The translations under genes were made by a program, and so were the position numbers. From positions 1 to 6,665 of the forward strand of contig CAJUFC010000016.1 in the NCBI GenBank assembly GCA_910585565.1: a stretch of 6,665 nucleotides of DNA, read 5' to 3'. Source of the stretch: an uncultured Eggerthellaceae bacterium. GTDB lineage: Bacteria; Actinomycetota; Coriobacteriia; Coriobacteriales; Eggerthellaceae. Of the stretch, positions 1 to 5,439 are shown in pieces. Within the stretch, counting starts at the first letter, position 1; each line of letters begins with the position of its first letter. The notes under the pieces are model-generated. The model worked only from the letters and a program-made list of their open reading frames with translations. It did no database searches and was not told where the DNA came from.

Positions 1-2
1 AA

Positions 3-8
3 TAAAAT
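3..8 (+). promoter_or_regulatory. Candidate -10 box for the MATE gene
   Basis: TAAAAT matches the sigma-70 -10 consensus at five of six positions and stands out as an AT-rich patch in a GC-rich window. Transcription would start near base 15 and give a leader of about 35 nt before the GTG start at 50. The -35 element would lie outside the window, so this rests on the hexamer alone. Confidence 0.35.
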
Positions 9-35
9 GTTGGCACTATCCCCTTATGACAATGC

Positions 36-43
36 AGGAAGGA
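36..43 (+). promoter_or_regulatory. Ribosome binding site that sets the MATE gene start
   Basis: AGGAAGGA lies six bases upstream of an in-frame GTG at 50. The in-frame ATGs at 26 and 32 have no purine-rich site in front of them, and using them would place this near-ideal site inside the coding region. This decides the start in favour of GTG at 50. Confidence 0.7.
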
Positions 44-49
44 CCCCTG

Positions 50-1645
50 GTGAACGAGCGCACATGCGACAGCGACGCGGGCACGCGTCCCCACGCCACA
101 CCGGAGAGCGAGCACACAACGGAAAGGCAGCGCGACGGCGCAGAGACGCTTGCCGCTGCCGAGCAGGCAGAGGTTGCCGACGAATACGGCGACGCGCGCG
201 TGGTGCGCATGGGGACGGCCCCCATCCCGCGCCTCATCGTCGAGTTCGCGGTGCCCTCGGTGGTGGGCATGGTGGTGAATGGCTCCTACAACGTCATCGA
301 CTCCATCTTCCTCGGCAACGCCGTAGGCGAGATCGGCCTTTCGGCCGTCACCGTGGCCAACCCCATCATGATCGTGTTCATGGCGCTGGCAATGTTGGTC
401 GGCAACGGCGGCAATGCGCTGGCTGCGCTGCGGCTGGGCGAAGGCAAGCGCGACGCTGCCGAGCGCGCCTTGGGCAACGTGATCACGCTCAGCGTGCTTC
501 TCTGGGTCATGGTGGCCGTGATGGCGGCGTGTCCGCCGGTGCTCGAATGGCTGCTCACCATATCGAGTGCCACCGACGAGGTGCGCCCCTACGCCCGCAC
601 CTTTATACAGATACTCTGCTTTGGGTTCGTGCTGCAGAGCATCGGCATGGGCGTGAACAACTTCATCCGCACGGCAGGTGCCCCCAACCGGGCGCTCGGC
701 ACGATGGTGATCGGTCTTGTTGCCGCCACCATCTTCAACTACCTCTTCGTCATCGTGTTTGGCTGGGGCGTTGCTGGCAGCGCCTTTGCCACGCTGGCCG
801 GCCAGGCGTGCTCCGCAGGCGCCGTTCTATGGTACTTCCTGTTCACGAAGAACGTGCCGCTGCGCATACACGCGCATTGCCTCGTGCCAGCACCGCGCGT
901 GATGGGCACCGTGCTGGCGTTCGGGTTTCCCAGCTTCGCCGTCCAGGCCGGCATGGCCATCGTGAACTTCGTGCTCAACTTCCAGCTGGCGACGTATGGC
1001 GCGATGAGCGTCATCGGCGCTGATGACGCGCTCGCCTCCATCGGCGTCGTCAACCGCATCGGCATGTTCAGCGTCATGCCCCTCATCGGCATCGCCATCG
1101 CCATCCAGCCGCTTTTGGGCTACAACTATGGCGCGCGCAAGATCGAGCGCGTGCGCAAGACGCTCTGGCTGGGCGTGGCTGCCGCCACCGCCATCGGCCT
1201 CATCGAGTGGATAGCCATCATGGTGTTTCCCGAGGCCATCGTGGCGGCGTTCGGCATCAGCCATGGCGAGCTGGTGGCATTCACCGTGTTTGCGCTGCGC
1301 GTGCAGTTCATCATGCTGCCGCTCGTGGGATTCCAGATCGTAGGCGCGAACTACTTCCAAGCAACCGGACAGCCCGCCAAGTCGATCTTCCTGACGCTGA
1401 CGCGCCAGATCCTGTTCCTGGTGCCGCTGCTGTTGGTGCTGCCGTTTGTGCTGCCCGACATAGCGCCTGCCTTCAACGGCCTCGACGCCCTGTACTTCGC
1501 CGCCCCCATCTCCGACTTCCTCGCCGTGTTCACCGTAACGCTGTTCGTCATCTGGGAGATGCGACGCCTGAGGCGCATGCAATCGGATGCCGCATCCGCC
1601 GGGCACAACACAAGCGCAACCACTGAAAGCACGCGTCCGCACTAG
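50..1645 (+). CDS. MATE-family multidrug/toxin efflux transporter
   Basis: Membrane exporter of the MATE family, which moves cationic drugs and toxic metabolites out of the cell in exchange for Na+ or H+. From the GTG start it is 531 residues. Residues 1-55 are a polar, charged, presumably cytoplasmic tail. From about residue 58 to 503 there are roughly twelve hydrophobic segments in two similar halves. Family-like signatures are DSIFLG (84-89) in helix 1-2, FIRTAGAPNRALG (205-217) at the end of the first half, QPLLGYNYGARK (353-364), and GANYFQATGQPAKS (432-445) near the end of the second half. This pattern is closest to the MepA/DinF-type branch of bacterial MATE proteins. The N-terminal tail is longer than usual; an internal ATG at 209 (residue 54) would remove it but has no good ribosome binding site. 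Substrate cannot be read from the sequence. No functional link to the downstream ahcY is apparent. Confidence 0.92.
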   Translation: MNERTCDSDAGTRPHATPESEHTTERQRDGAETLAAAEQAEVADEYGDARVVRMGTAPIPRLIVEFAVPSVVGMVVNGSYNVIDSIFLGNAVGEIGLSAVTVANPIMIVFMALAMLVGNGGNALAALRLGEGKRDAAERALGNVITLSVLLWVMVAVMAACPPVLEWLLTISSATDEVRPYARTFIQILCFGFVLQSIGMGVNNFIRTAGAPNRALGTMVIGLVAATIFNYLFVIVFGWGVAGSAFATLAGQACSAGAVLWYFLFTKNVPLRIHAHCLVPAPRVMGTVLAFGFPSFAVQAGMAIVNFVLNFQLATYGAMSVIGADDALASIGVVNRIGMFSVMPLIGIAIAIQPLLGYNYGARKIERVRKTLWLGVAAATAIGLIEWIAIMVFPEAIVAAFGISHGELVAFTVFALRVQFIMLPLVGFQIVGANYFQATGQPAKSIFLTLTRQILFLVPLLLVLPFVLPDIAPAFNGLDALYFAAPISDFLAVFTVTLFVIWEMRRLRRMQSDAASAGHNTSATTESTRPH

Positions 1646-1704
1646 CCACGTCTGGCGGTGCACCCTCAGCCTCAACCCGGCTGGCCGGGCGGCACGGCGC
1701 GGTG

Positions 1705-1713
1705 TGCTACCAT
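1705..1713 (+). promoter_or_regulatory. Candidate extended -10 promoter for ahcY
   Basis: TGCTACCAT has the TG-n-TAnnnT form of an extended -10 box (hexamer TACCAT at 1708-1713). It sits in the 130-bp gap between the MATE gene and ahcY. No convincing -35 hexamer is present about 17 bp upstream, as is common for extended -10 promoters. The predicted start near 1720 would give a leader of about 55 nt that is rich in A and C and shows no strong fold. Confidence 0.4.
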
Positions 1714-1761
1714 GGGGCGATTCACAACCATGCACCATGCAAGACCGTACGACCACAAGCA

Positions 1762-1768
1762 AAAGGAG
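1762..1768 (+). promoter_or_regulatory. Ribosome binding site that sets the ahcY start
   Basis: AAAGGAG lies seven bases before the in-frame GTG at 1776. The reading frame stays open back to an ATG at 1587 inside the MATE gene. That 63-residue extension is Pro/Arg-rich, unlike any adenosylhomocysteinase N-terminus, and has no ribosome binding site of its own. Confidence 0.8.
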
Positions 1769-1775
1769 CCCCACC

Positions 1776-3032
1776 GTGGCTACAGACTACGATATCAAGG
1801 ACATCGCACTTGCCGACGAAGGCCTCGCCCGCATCAAGTGGGCTGACGCCGACATGCCCGTTCTCGCCCAGATCCGCGAGCGCTTTGCCGCAGAGCGTCC
1901 CTTGGCAGGCGTTCGCATCGGCGCATGCATGCACGTCACCACCGAAACGGCCAACCTCATGCGTGCCTTGACGGCAGCCGGTGCCGAGGTGGCCCTGTGC
2001 GCCTCGAACCCGCTTTCCACCCAAGACGACACGGCCGCCTCGCTCGTACGCGACTTCGGCGTCCAGGTGTACGCCATCGCCGGTGAGGACATGGCCTCCT
2101 ATAAGCAGCATATCGATGCAGTCGTTGGCACGAACCCCCAAATCATCATGGACGACGGCGCTGATCTGGACACCGCGCTGCACACGCGCTTCCGCGACCA
2201 GCTGCCCCACATCATCGGCGGCACCGAAGAGACGACCACCGGCGTCGTGCGCCTGGCGGCCATGGCTGCTGACGGCACGCTGGAATACCCCGTCTTCAAC
2301 ATCAACGACGCAAAGACCAAGCACTTCTTCGATAACCACTACGGCACCGGGCAGTCGACGCTCGACGGCATCGTGCGCGCCACGAACCGCCTGCTCGCCG
2401 GCCGCACCATCGTGGTGTCTGGCTATGGGCACTGCGGCAGCGGGCTGGCGCTGCGCGCCCGCGGCATGGGCATGAACGTCATCGTCTGCGAGGTAGACCC
2501 GGTGGCCGCCCTCGAGGCGCACATGGAAGGCTATCGCGTGATGCCAGCCGTCGAAGCTGCGCGCGAGGCTGACGTCTGGGTCACCGTCACCGGCAACTGC
2601 AACGTCGTTGACGCAGACGCCTTCAAGAACATGAAGGACGGCGCCATCCTGTGCAACTCCGGGCACTTCGACTCCGAGATCAACATGGAGTGGCTGCGCA
2701 ACAATGCCGTAGCCGCACGCGACCTGAAGCCGCTCGTGCGCGAGTACGAGCTCGCCGACGGTCGCACCATCATCGTGCTTGCCGAGGGCAGGCTCGTGAA
2801 CCTCGCGTGCGCCGAGGGGCACCCGGCCTCGGTCATGGACATGAGCTTCGCCAACCAGGCACTTGCCGCAGAATACCTCTACCAGCATCGCGGCGAGCTG
2901 GAGAACAAGGTCTACGACGTGCCTGCCGAGATCGACGAGCTCGTCGCCGCCGTCAAGCTGGAAACGCTCGGCGTCAACATCGATGAGCTCACCGACGAGC
3001 AGATCGCCTACATGACGAGCTGGAACTTCTAA
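1776..3032 (+). CDS. ahcY: S-adenosylhomocysteine hydrolase (adenosylhomocysteinase), short archaeal/Thermotoga-like form
   Basis: Cytosolic NAD-dependent enzyme that reversibly splits S-adenosylhomocysteine into adenosine and homocysteine, relieving product inhibition of SAM-dependent methyltransferases. The 418-residue protein starts at GTG, which follows an AAAGGAG site. Substrate-site motifs are all present: HVTTET (53-58), N78 and STQD (81-84), DDGAD (126-130), EETTTG (151-156), and K182 with D186 in the NDAKTKHFFDN stretch. The NAD fold shows GYGHCG (216-221) followed by E239-V-D241. Further matches are SGHFD (295-299) and CAEGHP (345-350). Residue 191 is Thr where the human enzyme has Cys195. 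The protein ends in MTSWNF and lacks the C-terminal Lys-x3-Tyr tail of the eukaryotic/proteobacterial form. Its length and motifs resemble archaeal and Thermotoga enzymes. In methanogens a close relative prefers S-inosylhomocysteine, so substrate is not fully settled. The gene has its own likely promoter and is followed by a palindrome. Confidence 0.96.
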   Translation: MATDYDIKDIALADEGLARIKWADADMPVLAQIRERFAAERPLAGVRIGACMHVTTETANLMRALTAAGAEVALCASNPLSTQDDTAASLVRDFGVQVYAIAGEDMASYKQHIDAVVGTNPQIIMDDGADLDTALHTRFRDQLPHIIGGTEETTTGVVRLAAMAADGTLEYPVFNINDAKTKHFFDNHYGTGQSTLDGIVRATNRLLAGRTIVVSGYGHCGSGLALRARGMGMNVIVCEVDPVAALEAHMEGYRVMPAVEAAREADVWVTVTGNCNVVDADAFKNMKDGAILCNSGHFDSEINMEWLRNNAVAARDLKPLVREYELADGRTIIVLAEGRLVNLACAEGHPASVMDMSFANQALAAEYLYQHRGELENKVYDVPAEIDELVAAVKLETLGVNIDELTDEQIAYMTSWNF

Positions 3033-3047
3033 CGCAACGGTGTCATA

Positions 3048-3086
3048 TCTCGCATGACGGCCGCCACGCGCACCCGTCATGCGAGA
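3048..3086. repeat. Perfect 13-bp inverted repeat between ahcY and the zinc-ribbon gene
   Basis: TCTCGCATGACGG (3048-3060) and CCGTCATGCGAGA (3074-3086) are exact reverse complements separated by a 13-nt loop. The repeat begins 15 bases after the ahcY stop and ends 31 bases before the next start. Neither side carries a T-run, so it is not a classical intrinsic terminator. It may be a U-tract-less terminator, a 3'-end stabiliser of ahcY mRNA, or a protein-binding operator. The structure is seen directly; the role is inferred. Confidence 0.85.
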
Positions 3087-3104
3087 ATCGTACGAAACCA
3101 GTTC

Positions 3105-3110
3105 AGGAGA
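3105..3110 (+). promoter_or_regulatory. Ribosome binding site that sets the zinc-ribbon gene start
   Basis: AGGAGA lies seven bases before the ATG at 3118. An in-frame ATG at 3079 falls inside the right arm of the inverted repeat and has no ribosome binding site, so it is rejected as the start. Confidence 0.75.
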
Positions 3111-3117
3111 TGACGAC

Positions 3118-3612
3118 ATGGGCGACTTTTTCAAGAACCTCAACGACAAGCTCGGCAACTTCATGGTTGGCCGCAACGGCCCCGACACCCTGTCGCGCTG
3201 GGCGCTGGGCGCCGCCATCGTCGTCATCCTCATCGGGACGTTCGTTCCCAGCCTGATACTGACGATGCTGAGCTATGCGCTTTTGTTCTACAGCATCTAT
3301 CGCATGTTCTCGAAAAACGTCACCGCGCGCAGACAGAAAAACGAGAAGTTCCAGGCCTTCCTCGCGCGGTTCAAGGGCGGCCGCAACACCGGCGGCGGCA
3401 CCAGCGGCAGCGCAAGCTCCACTGGCCGCTCAGCCAACGCATCCAGCACCGCGTCAAGCAGCGCACAAACCAAGAAGCCCCCTGCCCCCGACAAGGCAAA
3501 GGTGCGCTTCACCTGCGACAACTGCGGGCAGTCGCTTTCCGTTCCCAAAGGGCGCGGCAAGCTCAAGGTCACCTGTCCCTCCTGCCACCATCAGCAGACC
3601 ATCGACTCGTGA
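3118..3612 (+). CDS. Small two-helix membrane protein with C-terminal zinc ribbon
   Basis: Predicted 164-residue membrane protein. An N-terminal amphipathic stretch (1-27) precedes two closely spaced hydrophobic segments at about 28-43 and 45-61, followed by a basic stretch (RMFSKNVTARRQKNEK, 62-77) that should lie on the cytoplasmic side. Residues 87-119 are a Gly/Ser/Ala/Thr-rich flexible linker. The C-terminus is a zinc ribbon with C133-x2-C136 and C153-x2-C156 spaced by 16 residues, plus the PKGRGKLKVTCP strand-turn typical of such ribbons. Hypothetical membrane proteins with this plan are found in Firmicutes and Coriobacteriia, but I know of no assigned function. The probable topology puts the ribbon in the cytoplasm, where it could bind a protein or nucleic acid. 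The gene lies 56 bases upstream of the DUF5685 gene and may be transcribed with it. Confidence 0.85.
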   Translation: MGDFFKNLNDKLGNFMVGRNGPDTLSRWALGAAIVVILIGTFVPSLILTMLSYALLFYSIYRMFSKNVTARRQKNEKFQAFLARFKGGRNTGGGTSGSASSTGRSANASSTASSSAQTKKPPAPDKAKVRFTCDNCGQSLSVPKGRGKLKVTCPSCHHQQTIDS

Positions 3613-3652
3613 GCGGCCCTGGCCACGCTCGCACCAGCCCACCGAAAGCGAT

Positions 3653-3660
3653 GAGGTGAT
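3653..3660 (+). promoter_or_regulatory. Ribosome binding site of the DUF5685 gene
   Basis: GAGGTGAT lies eight bases before the ATG at 3669 and matches the anti-Shine-Dalgarno sequence well. The resulting N-terminus, MFG, is the usual one for this family. The 56-base gap before the gene holds no evident promoter or terminator. Confidence 0.65.
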
Positions 3661-3668
3661 GCACGTCC

Positions 3669-4541
3669 ATGTTCGGAGTCGCCGTTGCCCGGCTTGATGC
3701 CGTATCTGCCGAGGAGCGCGAGCGCTACCAGGCGCTCTACTGCGGACTCTGCCTCGCGCTCAAGCGTCGCTATGGACAAGCGAGCCGCACGGTCCTCTCC
3801 TACGACCTTGCGTTCCTCGTCATGCTGTACGACTCGCTGTGGGAGCCGAGCGAGGAGCGCGGACAAGCCCGCTGCGCCCTGCATCCCAGCAAGAAGATGC
3901 CATGGGCCTCATCGGAGTTCACCGACTACTGCGCCGATCTGTCCGTCGCGCTCGCCTATCACAAGTGCCTCGATGACGTGGCTGACGACAACTCCGTCGC
4001 CGGGCGCGTCGCGGCCGCTGCCCTCGCTCGCGCCTATGCAGCGTGCGCCGCACGCCTCCCCGAGCACACGCACGTCATCGCGTGCGCCATGGCCTCGATT
4101 CGCGCGATGGAGCGCGACGCCACAACGCCGCCAGATGCAACCTCGATCGCCTTTGGCCAGATGCTCGGCTTTTTGTTCGAGTGCGTGCCAGGCAGATTCC
4201 CCAGCTTCTGGTCAGACGCGCTGCATGACCTGGGCTACTGGCTCGGACGGCTCATCTGCCTCATGGATGCCGCCATCGATTACCGAAAAGACGCCAAAAG
4301 CGGCGCATACAACCCATTCGTGCGCCTCCAGCCCGATGGGGCCGACCCCGACGCGATGCGCATCGACCTCAGCAGCCTCGCCGGATGCGCCTGTCGCGCG
4401 TTCGAGCTTCTGCCCTGCGTCGAGGACGCCCATCTCATGCGCTCGGTTCTCTACTCGGGCGTATGGCAGAAGTTCAATGCAGAGTACGAGCCGAAGAAAA
4501 CCGCTGAGGCAACGCCCAGGTCAGGTAGAATGGCACCATGA
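3669..4541 (+). CDS. DUF5685 family protein of unknown function
   Basis: A 290-residue, mostly helical, probably soluble protein. The N-terminus (MFG, then YCGLCLALKRRYGQASR at 24-40 and LSYDLAFLVMLYDSL at 43-57) is characteristic of the DUF5685 family as I recall it; no biochemical role is known to me. C25-x2-C28 and C69-x2-H72 could form one CCCH metal site. Two Asp-rich motifs stand out: D102-D103-x2-D106-D107, and D200-x3-D204-x3-D208 followed by SGAYNPF. Their setting in helical segments recalls the paired Mg2+-diphosphate motifs of class I isoprenoid synthases such as phytoene/squalene synthase. This resemblance is my inference and is weak as evidence of activity. The last 20 residues are polar and low in conservation signals. 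Its TGA overlaps the ATG of the J-domain gene, pointing to coupled translation and a shared job with the chaperones. Confidence 0.88.
   Translation: MFGVAVARLDAVSAEERERYQALYCGLCLALKRRYGQASRTVLSYDLAFLVMLYDSLWEPSEERGQARCALHPSKKMPWASSEFTDYCADLSVALAYHKCLDDVADDNSVAGRVAAAALARAYAACAARLPEHTHVIACAMASIRAMERDATTPPDATSIAFGQMLGFLFECVPGRFPSFWSDALHDLGYWLGRLICLMDAAIDYRKDAKSGAYNPFVRLQPDGADPDAMRIDLSSLAGCACRAFELLPCVEDAHLMRSVLYSGVWQKFNAEYEPKKTAEATPRSGRMAP
4526..4531 (+). promoter_or_regulatory. Candidate -10 box immediately before the J-domain gene (possible leaderless start)
   Basis: TAGAAT matches the -10 consensus at five of six positions and ends six bases before the ATG at 4538. A transcript from it would begin at or next to the start codon. 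CTGAGG (4504-4509), 16 bp upstream, is a weak -35 match. The J-domain gene lacks a well-placed Shine-Dalgarno site, which fits either leaderless translation or coupling to the upstream gene through the ATGA overlap. Confidence 0.35.
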
Positions 4542-5344
4542 CTGAAAATCCCTATGACATACTCGGCGTCTCGCAAGACGCCTCGATGGACGAGGTGAAG
4601 AAGGCCTATCGCAAGAAGGCCCGCGAGAACCACCCCGACCTCAATCCCAACGACCCTGCGGCCGAAGAGCGCATGAACAAGGTCAACGAGGCCTACGAGC
4701 GCATCACGAATCCCGAGAAGTTCGCGGCATCCGACGCGCGCAAGCGCGGATACGGCGCCCCATACACCCAGGGTTACAACGGCTATGGCACGCCGACGGG
4801 CAACGCGGGAGCCGCCGACCAGACGGAAGGGTCGACCGGCGGCGGCTATGCCACCGGCGAGAATCCCTACACCTGGACGACCATCAACTTCGACGACCTG
4901 TTCGGCGGCGGCTGGGGCACATCGAGCGGGCCCATCCACCCCGAGGCCAACGCAGCCGATTCCCCCGAGGTGCGCCAGGCCATATTCAACATCAACGCAT
5001 CCAACTGGCGCGAGGCGCTCGAAATCCTACAAGACATCCCCTCAACGGGCAGAAACGCACGCTGGCACTACCTGTTCGCCTTGGCGAACAACGGCATTGG
5101 CAACACGGTCGCCGCCAACGACAACATTCGCCGCGCACGCCAGCTCGACCCCAACAACCCTGACTATCTGCGCGCTCAGCAGCAATTCGTCCAGCGCGCA
5201 CGTCAATACGAGCAAGCCGGCCAAGGCCAAGGCTTCACGAGCTTTGGATTCGACCCCACATGGCTGTGCTGCTGCATCTGCCTAGGGCCGAGTTGCTTTA
5301 GCTATGCTAACAGGCTGTGCCTGTACGGCGGCTTTGGAATCTAG
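4538..5344 (+). CDS. J-domain co-chaperone with TPR-like region and Cys-rich tail
   Basis: 268-residue J-domain protein expected to stimulate ATP hydrolysis by an Hsp70, most likely the one encoded just downstream. The N-terminal J domain spans residues 4-60 (NPYDILGVSQDAS, then a basic helix II KKAYRKKARENHPD) with the essential HPD at 32-34. Residues 70-135 are a Gly/Tyr/Asn-rich flexible region with an embedded NFDDLFGGGWG (117-127), similar to the G/F linker. Residues 142-228 form helices with a TPR-like pattern (NWREALEIL, then ALANNGIGNTVAANDNIRRARQLDPNNPDY). The tail is Cys-rich and hydrophobic: CCCIC (244-248), C253 and C261, ending GGFGI. There is no CxxCxGxG zinc-finger domain, so it is not canonical DnaJ. 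The start overlaps the DUF5685 stop as ATGA. The tail may bind metal or associate with a membrane; neither can be shown from sequence. Confidence 0.9.
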   Translation: MTENPYDILGVSQDASMDEVKKAYRKKARENHPDLNPNDPAAEERMNKVNEAYERITNPEKFAASDARKRGYGAPYTQGYNGYGTPTGNAGAADQTEGSTGGGYATGENPYTWTTINFDDLFGGGWGTSSGPIHPEANAADSPEVRQAIFNINASNWREALEILQDIPSTGRNARWHYLFALANNGIGNTVAANDNIRRARQLDPNNPDYLRAQQQFVQRARQYEQAGQGQGFTSFGFDPTWLCCCICLGPSCFSYANRLCLYGGFGI

Positions 5345-5358
5345 GCTTGGGCGCCGCC

Positions 5359-5427
5359 GACCTCGACCTCAATCTCACACCAACCCCGACCCCGATCTCA
5401 GCCCCAACCTCAACCTCACACCAACCC
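5359..5427 (+). repeat. C-rich, G-poor degenerate hexamer repeat between the J-domain gene and dnaK
   Basis: Sixty-nine bases read as about ten six-base units of the type GACCTC, ACCCCG or ACCTCA, with 37 C and only 5 G. A 19-base segment (5368-5386) recurs at 5409-5427 with one mismatch, 41 bases apart. The stretch contains many YC dinucleotides and should be largely unstructured as RNA. This is the composition expected of a Rho-loading (rut) site, so it may set polarity between the J-protein and the Hsp70. The stretch is not a gene. Confidence 0.65.
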
Positions 5428-5428
5428 G

Positions 5429-5434
5429 AAAGGA
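5429..5434 (+). promoter_or_regulatory. Ribosome binding site of dnaK
   Basis: AAAGGA lies five bases before the ATG at 5440. The start is also fixed by the protein, which begins MTAIGIDLGTTNS as Hsp70 ATPase domains normally do. The frame is open further upstream through the C-rich repeat, but that part has no Hsp70 similarity. Confidence 0.7.
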
Positions 5435-5439
5435 CGAAC

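Noticed and set aside
11..25. TGGCAC followed by a pyrimidine-rich stretch as a sigma-54 promoter.
   Set aside because: The required GC element of the -12 box (TTGC) is missing at the right spacing.
1676..1689. Hairpin CCCGG-CTGG-CCGGG after the MATE gene as a terminator.
   Set aside because: The stem is only five base pairs and is not followed by a T-run. Short GC stems are frequent by chance at this base composition.
1646..1775. Possible S-adenosylhomocysteine riboswitch in front of ahcY.
   Set aside because: The leader is A/C-rich and shows neither the conserved purine-rich core nor the paired stems of that riboswitch. Only an extended -10 box and a ribosome binding site are supported.
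1587..1775. 63-residue N-terminal extension of ahcY from the ATG at 1587.
   Set aside because: It overlaps the MATE gene, has no ribosome binding site, is Pro/Arg-rich, and is unlike known AhcY N-termini. The GTG at 1776 has an ideal site.
1712..1846. Small upstream reading frame starting ATGGGGCGATTC in the ahcY leader.
   Set aside because: It has no ribosome binding site, overlaps the -10 box, and its protein is Arg/His/Pro-rich, as expected from an out-of-frame reading of GC-rich DNA.
5298..5310. Small palindrome TTAGC-TAT-GCTAA upstream of dnaK, reminiscent of the ends of a CIRCE (HrcA) operator.
   Set aside because: CIRCE is TTAGCACTC-N9-GAGTGCTAA. Here only the outer five bases match and the arms are three bases apart rather than seventeen. 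It lies inside the J-protein coding region about 130 bases before dnaK.
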